The notes under the pieces: model-generated | Database searches by the model: none | Told to the model about the DNA's origin: nothing | Seen by the model: only the letters and a program-made list of their open reading frames with translations | Assembly: GCA_963813435.1 (NCBI GenBank) | Contig: CAWEYY010000003.1 | Span: 1,488,001-1,552,000 of the forward strand | Length of the DNA stretch: 64,000 bases | Direction: 5' to 3' | DNA from: AC-32 sp963813435 | GTDB taxonomy: Bacteria > Actinomycetota > Thermoleophilia > Gaiellales > Gaiellaceae | Program-made: the position numbers and the translations under genes | In this document: positions 1-9,243 of the stretch, in pieces | Position numbering within the stretch: the first letter of the stretch is position 1 | How the letters are laid out: each line of letters begins with the position of its first letter

Positions 1-1725
1 GGCCACGGCGAGCCAGCCCACGGCGATGGCGACAGCCGGGAGCTTCACGTAGCCGGTGGCGGTCAGCTCGGCGAGATACCACGGCGTGTCGAGCCCGAGC
101 CCGTAGCGCGACGCCAGCGAGCCCAGCAAGAGCGTCGGCCCCAGGAACCCCGCCGCCAGGAGGGCGGCCCGGATCCACAACGGCCTGGCGCGTACCTGCG
201 GAAGCCAGAGCCAGGCATGCGCGGACGGAAGCAGGAAGATCAGCGCGAAGGGGTTGGTCGCGACGACGAGCAGCGAGACGACGGCGAGCGCAAGCAGGGC
301 GGCTGTCGCTCCGGCGAGCTCCTCGGTCGACGAGACCGCGCGGCTCGGCACGAGGCGCGCACGTGCGACGAACCAGCCGAGGCCGACGAGGATGGCCATG
401 CAGACGAGCGCGACGACCGGCCAGTCGGTCCCGGGCGAGCTGGTCAGCGGAAGCGCCAGGGCGGGCGCGGCCGGCCAGAAGCCGAGCAGCGCGAAGAGCA
501 GGAAGACGGCGGCGGTCCAGAGCCAGAAGCCGGCTCGGCTGCGATAGCTGCGCAACGCAGGGCCCAGCGGGATGTGGCGCCGCCGGCAGCGCGCAAAGAG
601 ATCCACGGCTGCGACCAGGAACGGAACGAGCGCCGCGATCAGGACGAGCTCGATCGCCCAGCCCTGCAGGATCCGCGGGCCGAAGTAGAGGTAGGTTGCT
701 GTTCCCGGAGCTAGCTCGATGCCCGAGTCGAGCCAGCGGACCAGCTGCTGCGCCGAGCGCCCGAGCGACGCCATGCGCGCACCGTCGAGGCGGTCCGCCC
801 GGTCGAGGAAGGCGGACGGCGGGCGCTCGCCGCCGCTGGTGAGGGTGATCGCCGGAAGCCCCTCGGCCAGCAGCGGCCCTTGCTCGTAGAGGGTGAACGG
901 GAATCCGAGGTCGACGAGCTGCGCGAGCGGACTGGGCCGGTGGGGCCGTTGCCCGGCCTGGGCGAGCACGAGCTGCGAGGTGGTCGCGACGATCCCCGGG
1001 GCCGCCAGGCGGGGCTCGGAACCGGCCAGAACGAGCCGGGGAGGCCCGCGGCTGCCCAGCGTGTCGAGATTGACCACGGCGAGCACGCGGCCGCGATGCG
1101 TCTGCGCAAAGTGGCGCGCGCCGAGCCCGCCGAAGGCGCCCCCGTCGGTTGCGACGAACACGAGCGTGTGCATCGGGCTCAGCGCGCGCGCGCCGGCCGC
1201 CGTCGCGGGAGTGCCGTACGATCGCGCCAGCTGGATCAGCGTCGCAATCCCCGATGCGTTGTCGTTGGCGCCTGCGCCTCCGCCGCCGTCGTCGCGATGA
1301 GCCATGACGACGATCTCCGTCGGGAGCTTCCCCGGGACGGTCACGACCTGATTCACGAGTGTTTTGCGCGCGCCGCCCGGCAGAGTGGCGCGAAAACGGT
1401 CCGGGACGGCTTTCAGGCCGTACGGCGCGACCTGCTCGGCGAACCAACGCGCCGCGTTCGCGGCATTCGCCGTTCCAGGCGCCCGGTCGGGGTACGTCTC
1501 GGAGAGCTCGCTCGCGAGCGCGACCGCCCCTGCGCGGTCGAACGAGGCGGGCAGGAGGGGCTGCGGGGTCGGCAGCGGCTCCGCTTTTCGCACGCTGAAC
1601 GCGGCGATCAAGAGCGGAATGCCGACGATCAGCCAGGTCCCGCGGTAGAGACGACCGTTGACAGGGCGCTCGAGCGAGCCCGGCCTCGCCCGGCGCTGCG
1701 GAGGACGAGGCGGGAGCGCGGCCAT
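1..1725 (-). CDS. M28-like membrane-anchored peptidase, partial (C-terminus beyond left edge)
   Basis: The minus-strand frame is open from an ATG at 1725 to the window edge (575 codons visible). An N-terminal membrane segment (about residues 30-45) precedes an M28 aminopeptidase-type domain with an H143-x-D145 metal motif and D155 in GANDNASG. The usual Glu-Glu pair (catalytic base plus zinc ligand) is missing: that position reads TDGGAFGG (about 193-200). From about residue 330 the protein becomes a series of hydrophobic helices, so it is probably a multi-pass membrane protein with an extracytoplasmic peptidase-like domain. It is divergent from the response regulator. Proteolytic activity is uncertain because of the EE replacement. 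Confidence 0.8.
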   Translation of the reverse strand, partial: MAALPPRPPQRRARPGSLERPVNGRLYRGTWLIVGIPLLIAAFSVRKAEPLPTPQPLLPASFDRAGAVALASELSETYPDRAPGTANAANAARWFAEQVAPYGLKAVPDRFRATLPGGARKTLVNQVVTVPGKLPTEIVVMAHRDDGGGGAGANDNASGIATLIQLARSYGTPATAAGARALSPMHTLVFVATDGGAFGGLGARHFAQTHRGRVLAVVNLDTLGSRGPPRLVLAGSEPRLAAPGIVATTSQLVLAQAGQRPHRPSPLAQLVDLGFPFTLYEQGPLLAEGLPAITLTSGGERPPSAFLDRADRLDGARMASLGRSAQQLVRWLDSGIELAPGTATYLYFGPRILQGWAIELVLIAALVPFLVAAVDLFARCRRRHIPLGPALRSYRSRAGFWLWTAAVFLLFALLGFWPAAPALALPLTSSPGTDWPVVALVCMAILVGLGWFVARARLVPSRAVSSTEELAGATAALLALAVVSLLVVATNPFALIFLLPSAHAWLWLPQVRARPLWIRAALLAAGFLGPTLLLGSLASRYGLGLDTPWYLAELTATGYVKLPAVAIAVGWLAVA

Positions 1726-1775
1726 TGCGTGGCTATAGTAGGCCGCAGATCGTCCAGCGCCGGCAGGCACTGCCG

Positions 1776-2474
1776 ATGCCAGATTCCTCCACGATTTTGC
1801 TTGTTGATGACGAGGATGCAGTTCAAAAGCTCCTCGCTTACCCGCTCGAACGAGACGGGTTCCGAGTCGTGCAAGCGCGCGACGGGCAGGAGGCGCTCGA
1901 TCACTTCGCGCGCGAGACGGTCGATCTCGTCGTTCTCGACGTGATGCTGCCGAAGCTCGACGGGCTCGAGGTCTGCAGGCGCCTGCGCGCCTCGAGCAGC
2001 GTTCCGATCATCATGCTGACGGCCCGCGACGACGAGCTCGACAAGGTGCTCGGGCTCGAGCTCGGCGCGGACGACTACATCACGAAGCCGTTCTCGATCC
2101 GCGAGTTCCGGAGCCGTGTCCGGGCCCTGCTCCGACGCGCGGCCACGAGCCCGGCCGACGACCGGTCCGATGAGGTGATCGAGAGCGACGGGCTCACGGT
2201 CGATCTGGCCAAGCGTGAGGTCGAGGTCCGCGGCCGCCCTGTGCAGCTCACATACGTCGAGTTCGAGCTCCTGCGGACCCTCGCGTCCCATGCCGGCCGC
2301 GTGTACACGCGGGAACAGCTGCTCCAGGCGCTGTGGGGCGGCTCCGACTACCGCGAGCCGCGGACGATCGACGTGCACGTCCGCCACCTGCGAGAGAAGC
2401 TCGAAGAAGACGCGCGCGAGCCGGAGTTCATCCTGACCGTGCGCGGCGTCGGCTACCGCTTTCGCAGCCGGTGA
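1776..2474 (+). CDS. OmpR-family response regulator
   Basis: DNA-binding response regulator of 232 residues. The receiver domain shows the acidic pocket (VDDED near the N-terminus), phosphoacceptor D55 in VVLDVMLP and the conserved K104 in TKPF. A winged-helix OmpR/PhoB effector domain follows (about 130-230, ending in the typical VRGVGYRF). The ATG at 1776 was chosen over the upstream TTG (1725) because the receiver fold starts immediately after it; a TATAGT -10-like box lies at 1734-1739. It overlaps the sensor kinase gene by 4 nt (GTGA), so the two form a cognate pair. The stimulus is unknown. Confidence 0.93.
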   Translation: MPDSSTILLVDDEDAVQKLLAYPLERDGFRVVQARDGQEALDHFARETVDLVVLDVMLPKLDGLEVCRRLRASSSVPIIMLTARDDELDKVLGLELGADDYITKPFSIREFRSRVRALLRRAATSPADDRSDEVIESDGLTVDLAKREVEVRGRPVQLTYVEFELLRTLASHAGRVYTREQLLQALWGGSDYREPRTIDVHVRHLREKLEEDAREPEFILTVRGVGYRFRSR

Positions 2475-3886
2475 GCCGCCTCTCGTGGAGCGTCGGCACC
2501 CAGCTCAGCCTTGCGCTGCTGCTGGTCGTGGCCGCCGCGCTCGGGATCGTCTACTTCACGGTCGTGCCGTCGCTGGAGCACCGCCTCATCGACACGCGGG
2601 TCTCGCAGCTCGAGCGGGCGAGTGCCCAACAGAAGGTCACTCCGGCGGCGCCCTACACCACTGATTTTGTGGAAAGCGTTCATGCGAGCACGGGCGCGCG
2701 GGTCGTGCTGCTGCAACGGTTCACGAGCCGCCCGCTCGTGATGACGAACGCGCAGGATTCGCTCGGTGGGGTGGGTCCGGACGTCACGGACGACCCGGTC
2801 GCACTGCGGGCGTACACCACCGGGCTTCCGCAGCACGGCACCGTGCGCGACGGCGACGAGGACTACGCCGAAGCAGCGAGACCGGTACTGGGCGGGGACT
2901 ACGTGCTCCTGCTCAGAGATTCGCTGCAGAACCAGTTCGGAAGCGTTCATCTCGTCCAGCGGCGGGTTCTCCTTTCGGCCGGCGCCGCCCTGCTGATCGC
3001 ACTCCTGCTCGGCTACGGTGCCGCGCGGGTGTTCGCGCGCCGGATCAAGCGGCTGGAGCGCGCGGCCGACCGCATCGCCGGCGGGCGTTTCGACCAGCCG
3101 GTGCGCGACAATGGCAGGGACGAGCTGGGCGACCTCGCGCGCGCCTTCGAGCGGATGCGCGTCCGCCTCTCGCAGCTGGACGACGCACGCCGGGCGTTCG
3201 TGGCAAACGCGTCGCATGAGCTCCGCACGCCGCTCTTCTCGCTCGCCGGCTACCTCGAGTTGCTGGACGACGAGGTGCTGGACGAGCCCACGCGGCTGGA
3301 GTTCCTGGACTCGATGCGCGAGCAGGTTGCGCGGCTGACCAAGCTGGCGTCGGACCTGCTCGACCTCTCGCGGCTGGACGCCGGCCGCCTCACCGTCGAG
3401 CTCGAGCCGGTCGATCTCGCAGCGCTCGGGGAGGAGATCGTGGAGGAGTTCGGCCCGGCCGCGCAAGTTGGTGACCACGCACTCGAGCTCGTGACGAGCG
3501 AGGGAGCCGTCGCCCTCGCGGACGAGCTTCGAGTGCTCCAGATCGGCCGGATCCTCGTGGAGAACGCGCTGCGCCACACGCCTCCGGGGACGACGGTTCG
3601 CGTGTGCACGCTCATGCGAGACGGGCGCGCCGTCCTCGAGGTCGAGGACGACGGCGGCGGAATCCCGGACGATCACCAGGAGCAGCTGTTCGAGCGGTTC
3701 TTCCGGCTCGACGGCGCGCGTGCGTCGGGCAGCGGCCTGGGCCTCGCGATCGCGCGAGAGCTGGCCGTGCTGATGGACGGGACGGTCGAGGTCGAGTCTC
3801 GCGCCGGAAGCGCGGTGTTCAGGCTCGTCCTGCCCCAGCCCGCGCCTGCGGAGCCGCATGAGCGCGAGCCCGTGGCCGTTTCCTGA
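2471..3886 (+). CDS. Sensor histidine kinase (HAMP, HisKA, HATPase)
   Basis: Membrane sensor kinase of 471 residues, partner of the preceding response regulator. Order: TM1 (about 10-30), an extracytoplasmic sensor region of about 135 residues, TM2 (about 168-188), HAMP (about 190-240), HisKA with phosphoacceptor H249 in SHELRTP, then HATPase_c with N-box (VENALRHTPPG), G1 (DDGGGIPDD) and G2 (GSGLGLAIA). The GTG at 2471 overlaps the regulator stop in a GTGA arrangement, implying translational coupling. Proline follows the phosphoacceptor motif as in other HisKA kinases. The sensor domain has no recognisable ligand-binding family. Confidence 0.93.
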   Translation: MSRLSWSVGTQLSLALLLVVAAALGIVYFTVVPSLEHRLIDTRVSQLERASAQQKVTPAAPYTTDFVESVHASTGARVVLLQRFTSRPLVMTNAQDSLGGVGPDVTDDPVALRAYTTGLPQHGTVRDGDEDYAEAARPVLGGDYVLLLRDSLQNQFGSVHLVQRRVLLSAGAALLIALLLGYGAARVFARRIKRLERAADRIAGGRFDQPVRDNGRDELGDLARAFERMRVRLSQLDDARRAFVANASHELRTPLFSLAGYLELLDDEVLDEPTRLEFLDSMREQVARLTKLASDLLDLSRLDAGRLTVELEPVDLAALGEEIVEEFGPAAQVGDHALELVTSEGAVALADELRVLQIGRILVENALRHTPPGTTVRVCTLMRDGRAVLEVEDDGGGIPDDHQEQLFERFFRLDGARASGSGLGLAIARELAVLMDGTVEVESRAGSAVFRLVLPQPAPAEPHEREPVAVS

Positions 3887-3887
3887 T

Positions 3888-3905
3888 CGTTTTCCCGTGA
3901 AAACG
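3888..3905 (+). terminator. Perfect 7-bp inverted repeat after the histidine kinase gene
   Basis: CGTTTTC (3888-3894) and GAAAACG (3899-3905) pair perfectly around a 4-nt loop, starting one base after the kinase stop codon. There is no U-tract, so it may be a weak terminator or an operator for the following htrA-like gene, whose TAGAGT -10-like box is at 3935-3940. Confidence 0.35.
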
Positions 3906-3949
3906 CGCGCGGTGGCGCTTATCCGGCATCCGGCTAGAGTGAGACGGCT

Positions 3950-5158
3950 GTGCGCTCCTCCTCTCTGGCCGTCGTCGCCGTTGTCTGTGCCGTCGTAGGC
4001 GGGATCGCCGCGCTCGGGATCGGGAAGCTGACCGGCTGGGTCGACGGCGGCTCCTCGACCACGGTGTTCCGCGCCTCGCCGGTGCTCCCCGACACGGGGT
4101 CTGCAGTTCCCGCAGCCGTGAGCGCGTCGGCCAAGCCGCTGGCCGGAAACGGGTTCGACCCGCGCCGGATCTACGCGGCGCGCTCGCCGGGCGTGGTCAC
4201 GATCTTCGCGGTCAGCGGCGGCGACCCCGAGCAGGTCGCGCAGGGCTCAGGGTTCGTCGTCTCGCGGGACGGCTACATCCTCACCAACTCGCACGTGATC
4301 ACGGAGCCCTCCGATTCGGGCCCGGCCAAGGTTGCCAAGAACGTCTACGTGGAGTTCCAGGACCACGACCGCGCGGCCGCGAAGGTGATCGGCTGGGACG
4401 TCTTCGACGACGTGGGCCTGCTCAAGGTCGACCCGAAGGACCACTCACTCGACGCCGTGCCGCTGGGCAACTCGGCGGCGGTCACGGTCGGCGAGCCGGT
4501 GGCCGCGATCGGCAGCCCGTTCGGCAACGAGAACTCGCTCGGCGTCGGCGTCGTCTCCGCGATCCGCCGCTCGATCGACTCGCTGACCTCGCAGTACAGC
4601 CTGGTGGACGCGATCCAGACCGATGCGCCGATCAACCACGGCAACTCGGGCGGGCCGCTCTTCGACGCGCGCGGCCGCGTGATCGGGATCAACGCACAGA
4701 TCCGCAGCGACTCCGGCAACGCGGAGGGCGTGGGCTTCGCGGTGCCGATCAACTCGGCGCGGCGCTCGATGCAGCAGCTGATCGCCAACGGCTCGATCTC
4801 CTACCCGTTTGTGGGGATTGCCACAACCGATCTCACTCCTGCGCTCGCTCGCCACTTCGGCTACTCCTCGAGCAGAGGAGCGGTCGTGACGAGCGTCGAG
4901 CCGAGCTCGCCCGCGGGGAGTGCCGGCCTGCGCGCCTGGAACAGGAACCGCAGGCAGGAGTACCTCGGCGTCGACTTCGCGCCGGGCGGCGACGTGATCC
5001 TGGCCATCGCCGGGCGGCCCATCCGCAACTCGGAGGACGTCGTTCGGATCATCACCGAGGACCTCTCGCCTGGGCAGGTCGTGCGACTCACCGTCCAGCG
5101 CGGCAGCTCGAGGCTCCAGCTCCCGGTCAAGCTCGCGGAACGCCCGGCGAATCCCTAG
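3950..5158 (+). CDS. HtrA/DegP-type serine protease with PDZ domain
   Basis: Envelope quality-control protease of 402 residues. An N-terminal membrane anchor (about 5-25) is followed by a low-complexity linker, then an S1C trypsin-like domain with a visible triad: H115 (NSHV), D154 (DDVGLLKV) and S233 (GNSGGPL). A single PDZ domain occupies about 290-395. The length and the one-PDZ layout match actinobacterial HtrA/DegS-like proteins. It starts at GTG 3950 with TAGAGT nine nt upstream, suggesting a very short or absent leader. The adjacent two-component system is a plausible regulator, since kinase/regulator/HtrA neighbourhoods are common in envelope stress control; this is inferred from position only. 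Confidence 0.92.
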   Translation: MRSSSLAVVAVVCAVVGGIAALGIGKLTGWVDGGSSTTVFRASPVLPDTGSAVPAAVSASAKPLAGNGFDPRRIYAARSPGVVTIFAVSGGDPEQVAQGSGFVVSRDGYILTNSHVITEPSDSGPAKVAKNVYVEFQDHDRAAAKVIGWDVFDDVGLLKVDPKDHSLDAVPLGNSAAVTVGEPVAAIGSPFGNENSLGVGVVSAIRRSIDSLTSQYSLVDAIQTDAPINHGNSGGPLFDARGRVIGINAQIRSDSGNAEGVGFAVPINSARRSMQQLIANGSISYPFVGIATTDLTPALARHFGYSSSRGAVVTSVEPSSPAGSAGLRAWNRNRRQEYLGVDFAPGGDVILAIAGRPIRNSEDVVRIITEDLSPGQVVRLTVQRGSSRLQLPVKLAERPANP

Positions 5159-5249
5159 CGCCGAACCCCCGTCCTTCGCCGAAATCTGGCCGAGTCCTTC
5201 CTGACCACCGTTTATGCTCGGACGCCGCGTCGTCCAGCCCCCAAAAATC

Positions 5250-6527
5250 ATGCTGCAACTTGTCAACGTCGGTCAGAAGTCGCTCGGCGACTACGCCACC
5301 ATCGCCACGCGCGGGCTGATGGAGGAGATCCGCAGGCTGGCCGAGCCGCTGGCCGGGAAGCGGGTCGTCCACCTCTCCGCGACCGCGTTCGGGGGCGGCG
5401 TCGCCGAGATCAATTACGCGCTCGTGCCGCTGATGAAGGACGCGGGCCTGGACGTGGAGTGGCGGATCATCGGCGGCGCGGACGAGTTCTTCGGCGTCAC
5501 GAAGGCGATCCACAACGCGCTCCAGGGAAGCGAGTCGGGCCTCTCTCCCGACGACGAGGAGATCTTCCGCCGCTACAACGCGCTCAACGCGGAGGAGTTC
5601 GAGGACGTCTACGACTTCGTGATCGTCCACGACCCGCAGCCGGCAGCGATGGTCGAGCACTTCCCGGACAGCGCGGCGAGCTGGATCTGGCGCTGCCACA
5701 TCGACCTGTCGCAGCCGAATCCGCAGGCGCTCGGGTTCCTGACGCCATGGCTCATGCGCTACGACGCGGCGATCTTCCACATGCCCGAGTACGTCCCGCG
5801 CGCGAGCGGCCTGCCTCACGCGTACATCTGGCCGCCGGCGATCGATCCGCTGACACCGAAGAACATGGCCCTCTCGCCCGAGGACGCGGCCTACATCGTC
5901 GACCAGTTCGGGATCGACGTCGGGCGGCCGCTCCTGACCCAGGTGTCCCGCTTCGACCCCTGGAAGGACCCGCTCGGCGTGATCGACGCCTACCGTCTGG
6001 TCAAGGAGGAGCATCCGAACGTGCAGCTCGCGCTCGTCGGCTCGATGGCGCACGATGACCCCGAGGGCTGGGACTACTACAGCCGCACAGTGTCGTACGC
6101 GGCGGGCGACCCGGACATCTACATCCTGTCCAACCTCAACAACATCGGCTCGGTCGAGGTGAACGCGTTCCAGGTGCACTCGGCCGCCGCGATCCAGAAG
6201 TCGATCCGCGAGGGCTTCGGGCTGACCGTGACCGAGGCGCTCTGGAAGACGAAGCCGATGGTCGCGAGCCGGGTGGGCGGCATCGTCGCCCAGGTTCAGG
6301 ACGGGGAGACGGGCTGGCTCGTCGACTCGCCGGTCGAGTGTGCCGAGGCCTGTCTCGAGATCCTGGCCGACCCGGCCGCGGCCAGGCAGCGCGCCCTGCG
6401 TGGCAAGGAGTACGTGCGCCGCCACTTCCTGATGCCCCGGCTGCTGCGCGACTGGCTGGTGCTATTCAACCTCCTGTCCGGCAACGACACGGCCGGCGCC
6501 GAGCTGGAGACGATCGCCGCGGTCTGA
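5250..6527 (+). CDS. treT: TreT-like trehalose synthase (GT4 glycosyltransferase)
   Basis: GT-B fold glycosyltransferase of 425 residues resembling trehalose glycosyltransferring synthase (NDP-glucose + glucose to trehalose). Visible family features are the N-terminal GGGVAEI motif, EWRIIGGADEFF, the GLPHAYIWPPAIDPL segment and a C-terminal nucleotide-binding EGFGLTVTEALW motif carrying the conserved E-x7-E. The ATG at 5250 fits the family N-terminus better than the ATG at 5214. A TATGCT box at 5211-5216 may be its promoter. Its 3' end overlaps the convergent antiporter gene by 66 nt. With otsA-like 7753-9225 it suggests two routes to a compatible solute. Substrates are inferred from family resemblance. 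Confidence 0.82.
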   Translation: MLQLVNVGQKSLGDYATIATRGLMEEIRRLAEPLAGKRVVHLSATAFGGGVAEINYALVPLMKDAGLDVEWRIIGGADEFFGVTKAIHNALQGSESGLSPDDEEIFRRYNALNAEEFEDVYDFVIVHDPQPAAMVEHFPDSAASWIWRCHIDLSQPNPQALGFLTPWLMRYDAAIFHMPEYVPRASGLPHAYIWPPAIDPLTPKNMALSPEDAAYIVDQFGIDVGRPLLTQVSRFDPWKDPLGVIDAYRLVKEEHPNVQLALVGSMAHDDPEGWDYYSRTVSYAAGDPDIYILSNLNNIGSVEVNAFQVHSAAAIQKSIREGFGLTVTEALWKTKPMVASRVGGIVAQVQDGETGWLVDSPVECAEACLEILADPAAARQRALRGKEYVRRHFLMPRLLRDWLVLFNLLSGNDTAGAELETIAAV

Positions 6528-7628
6528 GCCCGGCTGGAAGAACCGCTGGGCGATCGCCGTCGGGACGATCGCGGAGAGGACGACCACGCCGATCAGCAAC
6601 GAGAACTGCGTGCGGTCGATGATTCCCGCGCTCAGGCCGTAGAGCGAGGCGATCGTCCCGAAGGTCAATCCGGTCGACATCAGCAGCGTCGCGTAGGCGG
6701 CATCCGCTCCCATCTGGCGGCGCGCGAGCGGGTAGATGCCGACGAATTTCGGCACGAGCTTCCCGGCGAAGAGCAGGGCCAGGATGCCGAGGTTCGCCCA
6801 GAGCGCGCCTGCCGAGACGCTCATCCCGCCCTTGAGGAAGAAGAACGGCGTCAGGAAGGCGAACGCGACCACGCGCAGGCGCTCCTGCTCGAGGCGGTGG
6901 CGGTGGTAGTGGGAGCTCATCGCGAGCCCGAGCACGAAGGCCGGGAGGACCGCGTGTGAGTGCGCGCGGTCGCCGAGCCACATCAGCACGAAGAGCGCTG
7001 CGAAGACGAGCTTGATCTCCGGCTCGATGATCCGGTTTCCGTAGCGGCCGAAGAACCAGGGCCCAAGCGCCGGCAGGCCGACGACGAGCAGCACCGAGAC
7101 GCCGATGAACGGCACGATCCAGACCGTCGGCGTGATGAACAGGACGGCGAGCGCGGCCGCGGTCCCGAAGTCGGTCACGAACGTGGCGGCCATCAGGCGC
7201 TTGCCGAGCAGCGTCCGGTTGAGGCCTGTCTCCACGAGCACCGAGTACACGACCGCGAGGCTCGTCGTCGAGAGCGCGATGCCCGCGATCTCCGCCTGCT
7301 GGCGGTTCCAGTCGAGACCGTAGTAGGCGAGCAGTCCCACCACGACGAACGGGCCGAAGAACGAGACGAGTCCTATCGAGAGCGACGCGCGCCAGTCGCG
7401 CCGGAACTGCGGCACGTCGACCTCCGCGCCCGCGAGGAACGTGAGCACGATCCCGGCGAACGAGCCGATGAACGCGAGCCAGCTCGGCACGTCGAGGTTG
7501 AACGCGTTCCCGACGACGACGCCTGCGAAGAGCTCGATCAACGCGACCGAGACCCCGACCTCGATCGAGACCATCGAGGCCAGCAGGATCGTCACTGCGA
7601 GGACTGTTGCTACGGCGAAATCGCCCAT
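6462..7628 (-). CDS. Cation:proton antiporter, CPA2/KefB type
   Basis: Integral membrane protein of 388 residues with about 12 hydrophobic helices from the N-terminus and no cytosolic nucleotide-binding domain, as in the short CPA2 sodium/proton exchangers. A TDFGTAAA motif lies in the mid-protein transport core, where the family carries its ion-binding Asp. The C-terminal 20 or so residues are encoded opposite the 3' end of the TreT-like gene and are hydrophilic, so they are probably dispensable. It sits between two trehalose-synthesis genes, consistent with an ion and osmotic homeostasis neighbourhood. The transported ion cannot be told from sequence. Confidence 0.87.
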   Translation of the reverse strand: MGDFAVATVLAVTILLASMVSIEVGVSVALIELFAGVVVGNAFNLDVPSWLAFIGSFAGIVLTFLAGAEVDVPQFRRDWRASLSIGLVSFFGPFVVVGLLAYYGLDWNRQQAEIAGIALSTTSLAVVYSVLVETGLNRTLLGKRLMAATFVTDFGTAAALAVLFITPTVWIVPFIGVSVLLVVGLPALGPWFFGRYGNRIIEPEIKLVFAALFVLMWLGDRAHSHAVLPAFVLGLAMSSHYHRHRLEQERLRVVAFAFLTPFFFLKGGMSVSAGALWANLGILALLFAGKLVPKFVGIYPLARRQMGADAAYATLLMSTGLTFGTIASLYGLSAGIIDRTQFSLLIGVVVLSAIVPTAIAQRFFQPGSDRGDRLQLGAGRVVAGQEVE

Positions 7629-7752
7629 CTCTACCTCCGATGTGGTTGTCGTTGGTAGAGGCCATCAGCGGGAATCCCCGCGGTTGGGCGCGAGCCTCAT
7701 CGCGCTGCAGCCCACGCACTGTAGCGGCGCGCCGCGGGTAGGGTCCCCGGCG

Positions 7753-9225
7753 GTGGTTGCAGGGCGCAGGAAGCTGATCCTCGTCTCCAACCGCGGGCCG
7801 GTCACCTACGGGCGCGACGAGAGCGGCGAGCGAACGGCCAGGCGCGGCGCGGGCGGGCTCGTGACGGCGCTGCGCGGGCTGCTGTCGCACCACGACGTGA
7901 CCTGGATCGCGAGCGCGATGAGCGATGAGGACAGGCTCGTGGCCGCAGAGTCCGGCGACGAGCCGGTCACCGAGCGGACGGACGACGGGTCGGAGTTCTG
8001 GCTGCGGCTGGTCGCCCACGACGAGGCCGCCTACGACCGCTACTACAACGTCGTCTCGAATCCCATCCTCTGGTTCCTGCAGCACTACCTCTGGGATCTC
8101 GCGTACAAGCCCGCGCTCGACGTCGCAGACCAGCACGCCTGGGACGACGGCTACGCGCAGGTGAACTTGGGCTTCGCCGAGGCCGTGCTCGCCGAGCTCG
8201 AGCGCGACCCCGAGGCGGCCGTCTTCTTCCACGACTACCACCTCTACCTCGCGCCGCGGCTCGTCCGGGAGCGCGCGCCCGACGCGCTGCTCGCCCACTT
8301 CATCCACATCCCGTGGCCGCAGACCGACTACTGGCGCGTGCTGCCGGACGCGACCCGTCGCGCGATCCACGACGGGTTGCTCGCGAACGACGCGATCGGC
8401 TTCCACACGCACCGCTGGCAGCTGAACTTCATGCGCGCCGCGAGCGACCTGGCTGGCGCCGAGTGCGACTTCGAGGAAGGGCTCGCCGAGTACCAGGGGC
8501 GCCGCTCGCTGATCAGCGTTCATCCCATCTCCGTCGACCCGCTCGAGTTCCAGCAGCTCGCGGAGAGCGACGAGGTGCTCGCGGTCGAGCGCGATCTCGT
8601 CGCCAGGCGGCCAGAGCAGCTGATCCTGCGCGTCGACCGGACCGATCCGTCGAAGAACATCGTCCGCGGCTTTCGCGCCTTCGAGCTCTATCTCGAGGCG
8701 AACCCGGAGCGCGTCGGGAGAGTCGGGATGCGCGCGCTCCTCGATCCGTCGCGCCAGGACATCCCCGAGTACTCCGAGTACATCGGCGCGATCCAGCGCG
8801 AGGCGCGGCGGGTGAACGACCGCTTCCCCGAGGAGGGCTGGGACCCGATCGAGCTCGTCGTCGAGGACAACCTCCCGGCTGCGGTGGCTGCCTACAAGCA
8901 GTTCGACGTCCTGTTCGTGAACTCGATCTTCGACGGCATGAACCTCGTTGCGAAGGAGGCGCCGCTCGTGAACGAGCGCGACGGCGTGGTCGTTCTCTCG
9001 GAGAACGCGGGCGCCTACGAGGAGCTCGGCGAGTGGGCCGTGAGCGTGAACCCGTTCGACGTCGCAGGCCAGGCCGAGGCGCTCGCCCGGGCGCTGACCA
9101 TGCCTCTCGCGGAGAGGCGCGGGCGGCTCGAGGCGATCCGTGCGTACGTGCGCGAGCACGACGTGGCGGCCTGGATCGAAGGTCTGCTGGCCGACCTCGA
9201 CCGCTGCGCCACGCTACGGGTCTAG
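7753..9225 (+). CDS. otsA: Trehalose-6-phosphate synthase (GT20 family)
   Basis: GT20 enzyme of 490 residues transferring glucose from an NDP-glucose to glucose-6-phosphate. Visible features: NRGPVTY and GGLVTAL near the N-terminus (phosphate-binding loop region), HDYHLYL followed by IHIPWP, RVDRTDPSKNI (nucleotide-sugar site) and the C-terminal NLVAKE motif. It starts at GTG 7753, 8 nt after a TAGGGT box at 7739-7744. No phosphatase partner (otsB) is in the window. A glucosylglycerol-phosphate synthase is an alternative because GT20 specificities cannot be separated by eye. The gap to the divergent antiporter gene (7629-7752) holds only short GC hairpins. Confidence 0.87.
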   Translation: MVAGRRKLILVSNRGPVTYGRDESGERTARRGAGGLVTALRGLLSHHDVTWIASAMSDEDRLVAAESGDEPVTERTDDGSEFWLRLVAHDEAAYDRYYNVVSNPILWFLQHYLWDLAYKPALDVADQHAWDDGYAQVNLGFAEAVLAELERDPEAAVFFHDYHLYLAPRLVRERAPDALLAHFIHIPWPQTDYWRVLPDATRRAIHDGLLANDAIGFHTHRWQLNFMRAASDLAGAECDFEEGLAEYQGRRSLISVHPISVDPLEFQQLAESDEVLAVERDLVARRPEQLILRVDRTDPSKNIVRGFRAFELYLEANPERVGRVGMRALLDPSRQDIPEYSEYIGAIQREARRVNDRFPEEGWDPIELVVEDNLPAAVAAYKQFDVLFVNSIFDGMNLVAKEAPLVNERDGVVVLSENAGAYEELGEWAVSVNPFDVAGQAEALARALTMPLAERRGRLEAIRAYVREHDVAAWIEGLLADLDRCATLRV

Positions 9226-9243
9226 GCTTTCGCCCTGATCGAG

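Noticed and set aside
7629..7752. Riboswitch-like hairpins in the antiporter/otsA gap
   Set aside because: Only two short repeats (about 5 and 7 bp) with no match to riboswitch cores such as ydaO; too little to support.
6466..9159. 897-codon minus-strand open frame
   Set aside because: It covers the antiporter in a different frame and the otsA-like gene antisense; composition is Arg/Asp/Glu-rich shadow sequence with no domain.
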